A DNA stretch of 64,000 bases, taken from Paracoccus gahaiensis (GTDB lineage: Bacteria; Pseudomonadota; Alphaproteobacteria; Rhodobacterales; Rhodobacteraceae). Positions 16,401 through 25,171 of the stretch are shown piece by piece (the first letter of the stretch is position 1; each line of letters opens with the position of its first letter). The stretch is taken from the NCBI RefSeq assembly GCF_005048225.1, contig NZ_SUNI01000003.1, positions 1 to 64,000 of the forward strand, written 5' to 3'. A program made the position numbers and the translations under genes. The notes under the pieces were generated by a model. The model was not told the DNA's origin. It searched no databases and worked only from the letters and a program-made list of their open reading frames with translations.

Positions 16401-16574
16401 GCGGAAAGCCGCGTGGCCATCGGTCTGGTGATCCTGGGGGGGCTCGCCTTCTCCAGCCTGCTGATCGTGATGGTGATCCCGCTGCTCTACATGCTGCTGG
16501 CCCCGCTGACCGCGCGCAAGGGACAGGCCAGCGAGGCGGTCGACAAGGCGCTTGACGGGCAGGGCGCTGCCTGA
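13482..16574 (+). CDS. RND family efflux permease (1030 aa)
   Basis: Full-length inner-membrane proton-driven efflux pump of the AcrB/MexB type. It starts MTLSELCLRRPVLAIVANLL, with the usual first membrane helix. It has two large periplasmic loops and two membrane bundles. The TM4 motif ILAIGLVVDDAIVVLENVQR carries the two adjacent Asp residues of the proton relay. The second half has IGLMAKNGILIVEFANQLRD. RND pumps of this length export drugs, dyes, detergents or lipids; the substrate is unknown. No TolC-like outer-membrane gene and no TetR or MarR regulator is adjacent, so it probably shares a channel encoded elsewhere. Confidence 0.93.
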   Translation: MTLSELCLRRPVLAIVANLLILVGGTAAVLSLPVRELPDVDTANVTINVPYEGAAPEVVDAEIATVIEGAVAGISGIRTISSDSARGNSRTVIEFETGVDIDVAANDVRAEVARIAGDLPLQAEDPTVAKSDDQGDPVIRLSLTSERQSASDLTDFADRYLVDRIATINGVADVTIEGEQAYAMRIWLDRGALAARSITSSDVIEALERNNIELPAGALETGARQFQVRTDTRLSEPAEFEAIPVGGTADFPVTLGEVARVERGVEDDSSILRADFRSAVGLSVLRQSQSNTVEISAEVEALLPELRESLPPGTELTVASDDAVFIRASIREVLVTLGITTALVVAVIALFLGSLRATLVPAVTIPVAVVGACAGLALFGFSINILTLFALILAIGLVVDDAIVVLENVQRRVEKGEDPLAAAANGSRQVTFAVIATTAVLVSVFVPISLLEGEAGRLFTEFGITLAVAVIVSSFVALSLAPLLASRLLRQNQKPGWFGRLIDRFFAALEAGFRRVLGLVLALPWLVLGGVAFLGALSWPLFDRLPSELTPEEDRGIFFINVDGPIGVNLSYTDAVVTEVEEILAPLVEDGTALGVTSIVGRYGDLNRAFVIVRLAEWGDRDDSQFEVIERVEPALQQLSAADIRVDSPAGLGLRGAGSPLQIQVGGPDRAEVIEWATLMQRAMEENDQLVNVQNAYEPNQPGYRVTVDRDRIRDLGLDAADVSEALQVLFASAEVSEFTEDGRQYPVIVQAEDADRVSPQDIRASFIRTDQGQLVPLAGLVQIEDDAGPPALYRFDRLPSIELSSGLADGYDLGSAIAFIEEAAEAELPVEATMTLDGQARELQDSSGALFFAFGLAILIVFLVLAAQFESFIHPLIIILPIPLGVTGALGTLFLTGQSLNIYSQVGMVLLIGLMAKNGILIVEFANQLRDEGKDVREAAIEGATSRLRAIMMTVASTLLGAVPLVLASGAGAESRVAIGLVILGGLAFSSLLIVMVIPLLYMLLAPLTARKGQASEAVDKALDGQGAA

Positions 16575-16917
16575 GAGCCCCTGCCGTCCGGGTTGGCGAG
16601 AACGTGAACCGGGGTCGGAAGGGATCCGCGCGGTGCGCCGAACCGGCCCCGGCCCCCAGCAAATGCGGGGTGGCCAGGCCCGGCGGGGCGCCTGCAGAAC
16701 CCTGTCGCGCCGGGCGGAAACCCACTGCCCTTCGGCGCTCTGCCGCAGCTGTGTCTAGAATTTTACCCACTTCCGCGATAGGGCAGGGCACCGGTCCGGC
16801 GCTTTTCCATTGCCTTGCGCAAGCAACCGGCCAAACTGTTTCAATCAGAGCGCGAACGGCGGGCCGCGGTGCCAGACCCGTCCCGCGCCAGATCCGTCCC
16901 GCGAAGGAGACACCCCG
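16575..16917. other. Spacer of 343 bp without a gene
   Basis: No convincing coding frame: the frames that stay open are Arg/Pro/Ala-rich shadows without ribosome sites. The last part has GAAGGAGA, the ribosome site of the CAP-RTX gene. The TCTAGAATTTTACCC segment near 16760 is a more A/T-rich patch where a promoter could lie. Confidence 0.5.
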
Positions 16918-18189
16918 ATGAGCCTTGCGACCGCAGACGAGCGCTATTTTGTCAGCCTGGTCAACGAGACCCGCGCCGACCTTGGCCTCGCGCCCCTGCG
17001 GATCGCCCGCGCGCTGAACGACTCCGCCGATGCGCATACCCGCTGGATGCTGGAGGCGGATGTGTTCGCGCATGCCGGCGCCGGGGGATCCTCGGCCTCG
17101 GGACGCATCGCGGAGGCGGGCTTTCCGATGGAGGGGCACAGCTGGGGCACTGCCGAGAACCTGGCCTATGTCGGGGTCAGCGGCGGCGGCGATCTGCGCG
17201 ACGAGGTCCGGCAGTTGCACAGTAACCTGGTGGACAGCCCCAGCCATTACGAGAACATCGTCTCGCCCCGGATGGACTATATCGGCATTGGCCTGGAGGT
17301 CGGCAATTTCCAAGGCCATACGGTCCTGATGGCCACGCAGAACTTCGGGCGCACGACCGGCCAGCCTGCGCTGGATAGCGGGATGCTGCCGCTGGTCTCG
17401 CCGCCGGCGCTGGACCTGGATGTGCAGACCCGGGCCGAATGGCTTGCCGAAGAGTTCGACGGTGCCTTGCGGGGGTCATGGGCCGATGGCCGCACGATCC
17501 TGGGGACCACCGGGGCGGATGACATGCGCCTCGGCACGGGCCATGATCTGGCCCGGGGGGGCGACGGGAACGACTGGATGGCCGGCGGGGCAGGGCATGA
17601 CACTCTCTATGGGGGTGCGGGCCATGACCGCCTGATCGGCGGCGCGGGCTTCGATCTTCTGGTCGGCGGCGACGGGAACGACACCCTGGATGGGCATCGC
17701 GGCAATGACCGGCTTGTCGGAGGCAATGGCCATGACCTGCTGCGCGGCGGTGCGGGCAATGACGCGCTGAACGGCGGCGCGGGCCACGACACCCTTCTGG
17801 GCGGCCCCGGGCATGACCGGATGACCGGAGGTGCGGGCTTCGATTATCTCAATGGCGGTGCGGGCTTCGACACGCTGCGCGGCGGGGCGGGCAACGACAC
17901 GCTGATCGGAGGCGTCGGCAACGACCTGCTGGTGGGCGGCAGCGGGCGCGATACCTTCGTGTTCCGCGATGGGCATGGCGCCGACCGGATCGCCGACTAT
18001 CAGCCCGGGATCGATCGCCTGCTGATCGACGAGGCTCTGATGCCCGGCTCGGTGGCGGGGCTCCTTGACAACGTCATCCGCGAGACCGACACGGGCCTCG
18101 TGCTGGAGTTCGGCGACGGCGACAGGATCACCCTCGACGGTCGCGGCCTGACCGCCGAGGACATCATCGACGACATCTTCCTGATCTGA
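16918..18189 (+). CDS. CAP-domain protein with RTX (hemolysin-type) calcium-binding repeats (423 aa)
   Basis: ATG at 16918 follows a strong GAAGGAGA site; the open frame upstream is not protein-like. Residues about 5-150 form a CAP/SCP domain with DSADAHTRWMLEADVFAHAG, ENLAY and SPSHYENIVSPRMDYIGIGL, which contain the His and Glu residues typical of the family. Residues about 200-345 are about 14 tandem Gly/Asp-rich nonapeptides such as GGAGHDTLYGGAGHDRLIGG, which fold as a calcium beta-roll. The end (FVFRDGHGADRIADYQPGID) is typical of proteins secreted by type I systems through an uncleaved C-terminal signal. There is no N-terminal signal peptide, which agrees. No type I secretion genes are nearby. 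Likely an extracellular or surface protein of unknown activity. Confidence 0.88.
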   Translation: MSLATADERYFVSLVNETRADLGLAPLRIARALNDSADAHTRWMLEADVFAHAGAGGSSASGRIAEAGFPMEGHSWGTAENLAYVGVSGGGDLRDEVRQLHSNLVDSPSHYENIVSPRMDYIGIGLEVGNFQGHTVLMATQNFGRTTGQPALDSGMLPLVSPPALDLDVQTRAEWLAEEFDGALRGSWADGRTILGTTGADDMRLGTGHDLARGGDGNDWMAGGAGHDTLYGGAGHDRLIGGAGFDLLVGGDGNDTLDGHRGNDRLVGGNGHDLLRGGAGNDALNGGAGHDTLLGGPGHDRMTGGAGFDYLNGGAGFDTLRGGAGNDTLIGGVGNDLLVGGSGRDTFVFRDGHGADRIADYQPGIDRLLIDEALMPGSVAGLLDNVIRETDTGLVLEFGDGDRITLDGRGLTAEDIIDDIFLI

Positions 18190-18484
18190 TCCGGCGCAAC
18201 CAGGGCCTCGTCCTCCTCCCGTCCGGCGGGGCCATCCCGGACGGCCGCGCCCGGGCAGCTTCGGGGCCGCCGGGCCGCCATACCCGCCCGCGTTCCGCTT
18301 TTTGCGCATCCGCAGCTTGATCCCCCGGCCCCTTTCTGTCTATGACAGGATCACGCGCAAGGACCCGGTGAAAGCCCGGGTGGCTCTTCCGGCCGCCGAT
18401 CCGCCGGACAATCCTTTGATAGACCCCAGACCGACGCCGGACCGCCTCAGAGACGGCCCTTCGAGACGGGGTCATGGATAAGAC

Positions 18485-19981
18485 ATGATTTCACTGACCG
18501 ACTACCGCCACCAATGGTTCGGCAATGTCCGGGGCGACCTTCTGTCCGGGCTCGTCGTGGCGCTGGCCCTGATCCCCGAGGCGATCGCCTTTTCGATCAT
18601 CGCCGGCGTGGACCCCCGCGTGGGGCTTTACGCCAGCTTCTCCATCGCCGTGCTGATCGCCTTCGTGGGCGGCAGGCCCGGGATGATCTCGGCGGCGACC
18701 GCCGCGACCGCCGTGCTGATGATCACGCTGGTGCGCGATCACGGGCTGGAATATCTGCTGGCCGCCACTGTGCTGGCGGGCCTGATCCAGATCGGCGCGG
18801 GGCTGCTGAAGCTGGGCCGCTTCATGCGCTATGTCTCGAAATCGGTGATGACCGGCTTCGTGAACGCGCTGGCGATCCTGATCTTCATGGCCCAGCTGAC
18901 CGAGCTGGACCTGTCGGTGCCCGGCGTCACTTGGCTGACCTATCTGCTGGTGGCCGCCGGTCTGGCGATCATCTATCTGGTGCCGCGCCTGACCACGGCG
19001 ATCCCCTCGCCGCTGGTCACCATCATCGTGCTGACGGTGCTGGTCTGGCTGATGGGCTGGGACGTGCGCACGGTGGGCGACATGGGCGCGCTGCCCGACA
19101 CGCTGCCGGTCTTCCTGATCCCCGACATTCCGCTGAACCTGACCACGCTGCAGATCATCCTGCCCTATTCGATCGCCGTCGCCATCGTGGGTCTGCTGGA
19201 AAGCCTGATGACGCAGAACATCGTCGACGACCTGACCGACACGAAATCCGACCGCAATCAGGAATGCATCGGTCAGGGCATCGCGAACACCGCCACCGGC
19301 TTCATCGGCGGCATGGCGGGCTGCGCGATGATCGGGCAGTCGATCATCAACGTCAAATCTGGCGGACGGGGTCGGCTGTCCTGCTTCACGGCGGGCGTGG
19401 TGCTGCTGGTCCTGGTCGTGGGCCTGGGCGACCTTGTCGCGCAGATTCCGATGCCGGCGCTGGTCGCGATCATGATCATGGTGTCGATCGGCACGTTCAG
19501 CTGGTCCTCGATCGGCAACCTGAGGACCCATCCCCGGTCCTCCTCGGTGGTGATGATCGCGACGGTGGTGACGGTGGTCTACACCCACAACCTGGCCATC
19601 GGCGTGCTGGTCGGCGTGATGCTGTCGGGGATCTTCTTCGCCGCCAAGATCGCGCAGCTGTTCCGCATCCGCTCCAGCCTGTCCCAGGACGGGCGCACCC
19701 GCACCTATCTGGTCGAGGGGCAGCTATTCTACGGCTCGGCCGAGGATTTCGCCGAGGCCTTCGACTTCAAGGAGGCGGTCGAGAAGGTGGTCATCGACGT
19801 CAGCGGGGCGCATATCTGGGACATCAGTTCCGTGCAGGCGCTGGACATGGCGATCCTCAAGTTCCGCCGCGACGGGGCCGAGGTCGAGCTGATCGGCATG
19901 AACGAAGCGTCCGAGACGCTGGTCGACAAGCTGGCCATCCACGACAAGCCCGGCGCGCTCGACAAGCTGATGTCGCATTGA
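18485..19981 (+). CDS. SulP-family anion transporter with STAS domain (498 aa)
   Basis: The SulP signature appears near the N-terminus ([20 protein letters not shown]), followed by 10-12 hydrophobic segments. The C-terminal STAS domain (from about 410) contains [20 protein letters not shown] and [20 protein letters not shown]. SulP proteins carry sulfate, bicarbonate or other anions into the cell, often with sodium or protons; the sequence alone does not fix the substrate. The gene is followed after 13 bases by a universal stress protein gene, a pairing that suggests stress- or pH-linked anion uptake. The start is chosen as the first ATG of the frame at 18485. Confidence 0.9.
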   Translation: MISLTDYRHQWFGNVRGDLLSGLVVALALIPEAIAFSIIAGVDPRVGLYASFSIAVLIAFVGGRPGMISAATAATAVLMITLVRDHGLEYLLAATVLAGLIQIGAGLLKLGRFMRYVSKSVMTGFVNALAILIFMAQLTELDLSVPGVTWLTYLLVAAGLAIIYLVPRLTTAIPSPLVTIIVLTVLVWLMGWDVRTVGDMGALPDTLPVFLIPDIPLNLTTLQIILPYSIAVAIVGLLESLMTQNIVDDLTDTKSDRNQECIGQGIANTATGFIGGMAGCAMIGQSIINVKSGGRGRLSCFTAGVVLLVLVVGLGDLVAQIPMPALVAIMIMVSIGTFSWSSIGNLRTHPRSSSVVMIATVVTVVYTHNLAIGVLVGVMLSGIFFAAKIAQLFRIRSSLSQDGRTRTYLVEGQLFYGSAEDFAEAFDFKEAVEKVVIDVSGAHIWDISSVQALDMAILKFRRDGAEVELIGMNEASETLVDKLAIHDKPGALDKLMSH

Positions 19982-19994
19982 GGGAGGGAAGATC

Positions 19995-20849
19995 ATGACC
20001 GACAGGATACTCGCACTGGTCGACGGCTCGGCCTATTCGGAAAGCGTCTGCCACCACACCGCCTGGATCGCGGCGCGCCTGAACGCCTCGGTGGACGTGA
20101 TGCATGTCCTGGGCCGTCGCGAGATCGGCACGACCCAGAACCTGTCCGGCGCGCTGACGCTTGGCGCGCGGTCGGCGCTGCTGGAAGAACTGGCAAGCGC
20201 CGACGAAAGCCGCGCCCGGCTGGCCCAGATCAAGGGCCGCGCCATCCTGGAGGACGCGCAGGCGATCCTGCGGACCGATGGCGTGGGCCAGGTCACCCCG
20301 CATCTGCGCAAGGGCGACATCCTGGAGGCGGTGCAGCAGGCCGAGCCCGACCTGCGCGCCATCGTCATCGGCAAGCGTGGCGAGGGGGCCGAGTTCGCCT
20401 CGGCGCATCTGGGCTCGAACCTGGAACGCATCGTGCGCGCCTCGAAGGTGCCGGTCTTCGTGGCCTCGCGCGCCTTCGCGCCGGTCACCAAGGTGCTGGT
20501 GGCCTTCGACGGCAGCGCCTCGGCGGTCCGGGCGGTCCAGCGGATGGCGAAAAGCCCGGTCTTTCACGGGCTGCAGGTGACGCTGCTCTTCGCGGGCACT
20601 GTCACCCCGGCGCTGCGCGGCAGGCTGGACGATGCCGTGCTGACGCTGGCCGCCACCGGGCTGCAGGTCGATACCCGCATCCAGCCCGGCGAGCCAGAGG
20701 AGGTTCTGCAAGCGGTCGTCGCCGCCGAGGGCTATGGCCTGCTGGTGATGGGCGCCTATGGCCATTCCCGCATCCGCCACCTGATCATCGGATCGACCAC
20801 CACCGCCATGGTGCAGGCCGTCCGAATTCCGGTACTGATGTATCGCTGA
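19995..20849 (+). CDS. Universal stress protein, tandem UspA domains (284 aa)
   Basis: Two UspA units are present: about residues 1-150 (start RILALVDGSAYSESVCHHTA) and about 155-284 (start KVLVAFDGSASAVRAVQRMA). The second ends with MGAYGHSRIRHLIIGSTTTA, the G-x2-G-x9-G-S motif of ATP-binding Usp proteins. The first has GKRGEGAEFASAHLGSN, a near match. AGGGAGGG precedes the ATG. Being 13 bases after the SulP gene, it is probably in its operon and may modulate the transporter or act generally in stress survival. Confidence 0.9.
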   Translation: MTDRILALVDGSAYSESVCHHTAWIAARLNASVDVMHVLGRREIGTTQNLSGALTLGARSALLEELASADESRARLAQIKGRAILEDAQAILRTDGVGQVTPHLRKGDILEAVQQAEPDLRAIVIGKRGEGAEFASAHLGSNLERIVRASKVPVFVASRAFAPVTKVLVAFDGSASAVRAVQRMAKSPVFHGLQVTLLFAGTVTPALRGRLDDAVLTLAATGLQVDTRIQPGEPEEVLQAVVAAEGYGLLVMGAYGHSRIRHLIIGSTTTAMVQAVRIPVLMYR

Positions 20850-20853
20850 GATG

Positions 20854-20884
20854 CCCGCACGCCGCCGAAACCGGCGGCTGCGGG
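20854..20884 (+). terminator. Hairpin after the SulP/Usp operon
   Basis: CCCGCA-GCCGCC pairs with GGCGGC-TGCGGG around a short loop, with one bulged C, starting 4 bases after the Usp stop. There is no clear T-run after it, so terminator function is likely by position rather than proven by sequence. Confidence 0.45.
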
Positions 20885-20943
20885 ACGAACCCGAGCAGGG
20901 GTGAGATGCGTTGACGATCATGACCAGCGGCAAGGAGAGCCCC

Positions 20944-21396
20944 ATGACCCCCTCGGACGATCCCGCCGCGCTGGACCGCTTTCTGGCCGCGCAGGAGGGC
21001 ACCCATGACATCGCGCTGGCCGAGCTGACGCGCGGGCGCAAGCAGAGCCATTGGATGTGGTTCATCTTTCCGCAACTGCGCGGGCTGGGGCGCTCGTCCA
21101 TGGCGCATCATTACGGCATCGCGGATCTGGACGAGGCGCGGCGCTATCTGGCCCATCCGGTCCTCGGCTCGCGCCTGCAGGCTGCGGCGCAAGCGACCCT
21201 GGCCCATCCGGCCAGCCTGGTCGAGGTGATCTTCGGCCCGGTCGATGCCGCCAAGCTGCGCTCGTCCGCGACCCTCTTCGCGGCAGCCGGAGGCGACAGC
21301 GATGTCTTCGACCGCCTGATCGAGACCTTCTTCGACGGCCAGCCCTGCGCGGCGACGCAGGCGCGCCTTGGCAAAGGCTCGCCCGACAGGACCTGA
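20944..21396 (+). CDS. DUF1810 family protein (150 aa)
   Basis: ATG at 20944 is preceded by AAGGAG with good spacing; the longer frame from 20911 is less likely. The protein reads LDRFLAAQEGTHDIALAELT then RKQSHWMWFIFPQLRGLGRS, the diagnostic core of DUF1810 (sometimes labelled calpastatin-like in databases, without experimental meaning). No signal peptide or membrane helix is seen. The family is small, soluble and of unknown biochemical role. It is convergent with the acetate kinase fusion gene across 26 bases. Confidence 0.85.
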   Translation: MTPSDDPAALDRFLAAQEGTHDIALAELTRGRKQSHWMWFIFPQLRGLGRSSMAHHYGIADLDEARRYLAHPVLGSRLQAAAQATLAHPASLVEVIFGPVDAAKLRSSATLFAAAGGDSDVFDRLIETFFDGQPCAATQARLGKGSPDRT

Positions 21397-21422
21397 CGCA
21401 GGGGCAGGCCCCAAGCCGGGCG

Positions 21423-23207
21423 CTAGGCCCGGGGCACCGCCTGCACATGCGGCACCACGGCGCCATCGACATGGCCCGAGATGCCGGCGGCATTGGCCTC
21501 GTCCGTGTCGATATGCATCTCGGTCACCGTGCCGGGGACGACGCGGACCAGCGTATGGGAAAAGACCAGCCCGCGCCCGTCGGCGCCCTGCACCTCGATC
21601 TCGACCATCTCGCCGTCCGACAGCCCCATCGCCTCCGCCTCGGCGGGGTTGGTGTGGATGTGGCGGGCGGCGACGATCAGGCCGTCGGTCTCGATCGTGC
21701 CGGCCGGGCCGATCAGCCGCACCTTGGGCGTGCCCTCCAGCTGGCCGCTGTTGCGGACCGGCGCGTCGATGCCCAGGGCGAAGCTGTCGGTGCGCGACAC
21801 CTCGATCTGGGTGCGCGGGCGCAGCGGGCCCAGGATCGCCACACGCTCCAGCCGGCCCTTGGGGCCTTCCAGCGTCACACGCTCTTCGGCCACCCAGTTG
21901 CCGGGCTGGCGCAGGGGCGCGCCCTCGGTCAAGCGGTAATTTGGGCCGAAGAGCGCCTGCACCGAAGCCTCCGACAGATGCACGTGCCGCCCCGAGACGG
22001 CGACCGGAACCGGGCGCGGCGCCAAGGCGGGACGTTGCAACATCGCGCGGACCTCGCGCGCGATCATCAGCTGCTCGGCCGTCTCGGTCACGACGATGGC
22101 CACGCGGCTGCCCTGCGCCTGGATCTGCGGCGCGGCGCGGTCCGACAGATCGGGCGCGCGGTTGCGGTCATCGTCCAGCATCAGCCCCATGAAGGACAGC
22201 CCGTCGCAGATCCGCCGCCGCATCGAGGCCGAGTTCTGCCCGATGCCCCCCGTAAAGACGACCGCATCCACACCGCCCATCGCCGCCGCATAGCTGCCCA
22301 GATACTTGCGCACCCGATAGGCATAGAGGTTGATCGCCAACTGCGCCTCGGCATCCCCTTGGGCGGCGCGATCCTCGACATCACGCATGTCCGGGCTGCC
22401 GGTCAGCGCCTTCAGCCCGCTGTCGGAATAGAGCGCGGCTTCGATGGCCGCCACGCCGAGCCCCAGATGGCGCTGCAGGAAGCCGAAGGCGCCGGGGTCG
22501 ATGTCGCCCGAGCGGGTGCCCATCACCAGCCCCTCCAGCGGCGTCATGCCCATCGAGCTGTCGATGCTGGCCCCGTATTGCACCGCGCAGGCGCTGGCGC
22601 CGTTGCCCAGATGCACGCTGATGATCCGCAGGTCGGACAAGGGCTGGCCAAGCGCCTCGGCTGCCCGCTGCGCCACGTATTTGTGCGAGGTGCCGTGAAA
22701 ACCGAAGCGGCGCAGCCCCGCGTCGCGCCAGGCGGGGGGCACGGCATAGGTGGTGGCGCGGGCCGGGTTGGTCAGATGGAAGCTGGTGTCGAAGACCGCA
22801 ACCTGCGGCAGGTCGGGCCAGATGCGCGAGGCGAGGCGCAGCCCCTCCAGCATGGCGGGGTTGTGCAGCGGCGCCAGCGGCGTCAGCGCCTCGATCCGGG
22901 CGATCACAGCGTCATCGATGCGGGCGGGGCCGGTGAACTCGGTCCCGCCATGTGCTAGGCGGTGGCCCACCGCGTCGATCGCGTCCAGGCCCCGCTCGGC
23001 CAGCACGCCCGGCACCGCCGCGATGGCCGCCGCCAGATCGGCATGCGGGGCGCGGCCCTGTTCGAGCGGGCCCTCCGCGCCCTCGAAGGACAGATCGCAG
23101 CCCCCCTCGCGGAAGCGGTCGAAGCTGCCTTTGAAGATCTGGCGGTCGCCCTCGAACAGGCCGAACTTCAGGCTGGAACTGCCTGCATTGAAAACGAGAA
23201 CGCGCAT
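21423..23207 (-). CDS. ackA: Acetate kinase fused to PduL-type phosphotransacylase (594 aa)
   Basis: Residues 1 to about 390 are an acetate/propionate kinase: VLVFNAGSSSLKFGLFEG at the start, FHGTSHKYVAQRAAEALG, ISVHLGNGASACAVQYGASI, TPLEGLVMGTRSGDIDPG and VFTGGIGQNSASMRRR. After a short Pro-rich linker (RPALAPRP), residues about 400-594 are a complete PduL domain. It has the metal-binding His clusters VAVSGRHVHLSE and VAARHIHTNPAEAEAMGL, and the end TEMHIDTDEANAAGIS. PduL makes acyl phosphate from acyl-CoA, and AckA then makes acetate (or propionate) and ATP, so both steps sit on one chain. ATG at 23207 is used because the kinase fold begins there; AAGGA lies about 11 bases upstream. No Pta-type gene is visible nearby. 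No shell or microcompartment genes are present. Confidence 0.9.
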   Translation of the reverse strand: MRVLVFNAGSSSLKFGLFEGDRQIFKGSFDRFREGGCDLSFEGAEGPLEQGRAPHADLAAAIAAVPGVLAERGLDAIDAVGHRLAHGGTEFTGPARIDDAVIARIEALTPLAPLHNPAMLEGLRLASRIWPDLPQVAVFDTSFHLTNPARATTYAVPPAWRDAGLRRFGFHGTSHKYVAQRAAEALGQPLSDLRIISVHLGNGASACAVQYGASIDSSMGMTPLEGLVMGTRSGDIDPGAFGFLQRHLGLGVAAIEAALYSDSGLKALTGSPDMRDVEDRAAQGDAEAQLAINLYAYRVRKYLGSYAAAMGGVDAVVFTGGIGQNSASMRRRICDGLSFMGLMLDDDRNRAPDLSDRAAPQIQAQGSRVAIVVTETAEQLMIAREVRAMLQRPALAPRPVPVAVSGRHVHLSEASVQALFGPNYRLTEGAPLRQPGNWVAEERVTLEGPKGRLERVAILGPLRPRTQIEVSRTDSFALGIDAPVRNSGQLEGTPKVRLIGPAGTIETDGLIVAARHIHTNPAEAEAMGLSDGEMVEIEVQGADGRGLVFSHTLVRVVPGTVTEMHIDTDEANAAGISGHVDGAVVPHVQAVPRA

Positions 23208-23294
23208 GGGGAAGGAAGTCCTTTCCGTGAGAAGGCGGCATCTGTGTCTTGGCACAGGCCATAGCGGCTGTGCGTTAACAGAATGTGATGCCCC

Positions 23295-23912
23295 TCAGCG
23301 GCAGCTTCCGGAATCGGTGCCCGCGGCGCGCAATGCCCATTCGGTCATCTGCGTGACCAGTTGCCGGGCAGCGGTGTCGAAGGCCGGGATCAGGTCGGCG
23401 GTGCGGGTGCCGGCGGCCGGGACCGTGGCCGAGAAGCCGGCGCGCGAGATCACGTCGGCCTCCATCTCGCCGACCATCTGTGCCTCGACCGACAGGCGCA
23501 CGACCACGCCCCCCTCGGGGGTCAGCTCGGCGTTGAAATCCCCGATCTCGCTGATCAGGGCCACGTCGCCCGACAGGCCCAGAGGCGCGCGGCCCACATG
23601 CTCGAAGCTGCCGGTGGCGCCCAGGCTCTGCACCAGCAGGCGCTGCAGCATCGCGGGCACGGTATCGCCCCATTCCGCATCGGACAGGTATTGCGTCTGC
23701 AATGCCGAGGGGCGGATCATGATGCGGTTGCTGTCCAGCGTGGCGCGGGCCTTGGGCGGCTCGACCACCAGTTCCCCCACCCGCGAACGGCTGCAGGTCA
23801 AAGCCGGGGGCGGGCGCAGCTCGAACAGGTCGCGGTCGGGCTCGCCCTGCAGGGCGGAGAGCGCACCGCAGCCGGGCAGGGTCGCGATCAGCAGGATCAG
23901 GGGCAGGCGCAT
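23295..23912 (-). CDS. ABC-transport auxiliary lipoprotein (PqiC/MlaD-associated type)
   Basis: The 205-aa product has a lipoprotein signal with lipobox LPGC (in LILLIATLPGCGALSALQGE), so it should be anchored in a membrane on the periplasmic side. The mature part contains LTCSRSRVGELVVEPPKARA and SNRIMIRPSALQTQYLSDAE, typical of the ABC-type transport auxiliary lipoprotein family that partners MCE proteins. ATG at 23912 has GAGG 6 bases before it; ATG at 23924 overlaps the MCE gene stop and has no room for a site. Last gene of the four-gene lipid transport operon. Confidence 0.85.
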   Translation of the reverse strand: MRLPLILLIATLPGCGALSALQGEPDRDLFELRPPPALTCSRSRVGELVVEPPKARATLDSNRIMIRPSALQTQYLSDAEWGDTVPAMLQRLLVQSLGATGSFEHVGRAPLGLSGDVALISEIGDFNAELTPEGGVVVRLSVEAQMVGEMEADVISRAGFSATVPAAGTRTADLIPAFDTAARQLVTQMTEWALRAAGTDSGSCR

Positions 23913-23920
23913 GGGAAACC

Positions 23921-25168
23921 TCATCTGCGGAATTCGGGGGTCCGGGGGCCGGACAGAAGCTGCGTGGGGTCGCGGCGCAGGGTGGACACAAGCTGGCTCA
24001 TGTTCTCGACCAGCGCGCGCATGTCCTGGCTGAGGCGGCCGATCTGGGGCAACGTCTCGCCCGCGAAGGATTGCACCGGCCCGCCTGCGCCCTCGACCAC
24101 CCCGCGCAGCGAGGTGAAGGCGGCGGCGGCACCATCGGCCGCCTGGCGCAGGCTGGCGCTGATCTGGGGCAGGTCGTCGGGCAGGCGGGCCAGCGCGCTG
24201 TTCAGCGCGGCCAGCGTGGCGCGCAGATCGCCGGCCACCGGGGCCAGATCGCGGGTGATGACCGTGTCTGCCGCGTCAAAGGCCCGCGTCCCCGAGGCCA
24301 GTGCCGTGTCCAGCCCGTCCAGGCTGGCCTCGCCGCGTTCGGTCAGCGTGGTCAGTCCGGCGGCGCTGCGTTCCAGCTGCTGGGTCAGCGTCGTCAGGTC
24401 GCCCGAGACATAGCCATCCACCCCCTCCAGCGTGGCGGTCGCGGCGGCCAGCGTCGACTCGGCCTGCGTCGCGGCATCGGCAAAGCGGTCCAGAGTCGTG
24501 CCCGCGCTGCGGCTGAGTTCGTCCATCTGCGCGCCGAAGGACGCGATCCCGGTGGCGGCGGTCGAGATGGCCTCGGTCGCCGTCGCCACATCGTCCAAGG
24601 CTTGATCCAGATTGCCGCTGGAGCGTTCGACATTGTCGAGGATCGCGGTCACACGGGCCTGATTTTCCGCGCCCAGGATCAGGGTCAGCTGCTCGGCCAC
24701 CAGACCGAGGCGCTCGATGATCTGCGGGCCCTCGTCGGTCAGCGTCTGCAGCGCCGAGCGGCTGGAGGCGATGACCGGCACCTTGGACGTGTCCGCCTCG
24801 CGCAGCAGCGGCGTGCGGTCCGATCCGGCGCTGACCGCGACCAGCGCCACGCCGGTGACGCCCTGCACCTCCAGCGCGGCGGTGCTGTCGGCGCGGATGG
24901 GCGTGTCCAACGTCACCTCCAGTCGCACGCGGACCGGCAGCGGATTGCCCGGCGCCAGCTGCATGTCGACGACCCGGCCCACCGCCAGACCGGCAAAGCG
25001 CACCTCGGACGAGGGGCCGAGCCCCGAGACCTCGGGGAAATAGACGTCGTAATAGGCGAATTGCCGGTCCAGCTGCAGCTGCGCGAACCACAGCACGAAG
25101 CCCAGGATGCCCAGGAACCCCGCCAGGGTGAAGGCGCCGATCAGGGCGTAATTGGCCTTGGTTTCCAT
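23921..25168 (-). CDS. MCE-domain (MlaD-like) lipid-binding protein (415 aa)
   Basis: N-terminal membrane anchor (YALIGAFTLAGFLGILGFVL) followed by one MCE domain (about 38-115) with FPEVSGLGPSSEVRFAGLAV and VQGVTGVALVAVSAG. The remaining 300 residues are a long helical, apolar region of Ala/Thr/Leu repeats, as in MCE proteins that form tubes or needles for lipids across the periplasm. It sits 3 bases after the ATPase gene. With the permease, ATPase and lipoprotein it should move phospholipid or another lipid between the membranes. Longer than the about 180-aa E. coli MlaD, nearer to YebT/Mce-like single-domain forms. Confidence 0.9.
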   Translation of the reverse strand: METKANYALIGAFTLAGFLGILGFVLWFAQLQLDRQFAYYDVYFPEVSGLGPSSEVRFAGLAVGRVVDMQLAPGNPLPVRVRLEVTLDTPIRADSTAALEVQGVTGVALVAVSAGSDRTPLLREADTSKVPVIASSRSALQTLTDEGPQIIERLGLVAEQLTLILGAENQARVTAILDNVERSSGNLDQALDDVATATEAISTAATGIASFGAQMDELSRSAGTTLDRFADAATQAESTLAAATATLEGVDGYVSGDLTTLTQQLERSAAGLTTLTERGEASLDGLDTALASGTRAFDAADTVITRDLAPVAGDLRATLAALNSALARLPDDLPQISASLRQAADGAAAAFTSLRGVVEGAGGPVQSFAGETLPQIGRLSQDMRALVENMSQLVSTLRRDPTQLLSGPRTPEFRR

Positions 25169-25171
25169 CGC

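Noticed and set aside
21051..22958. Open frame of 635 codons on the plus strand
   Set aside because: Runs through the DUF1810 gene in another frame and antisense to the AckA-PduL gene; no domain or start signal.
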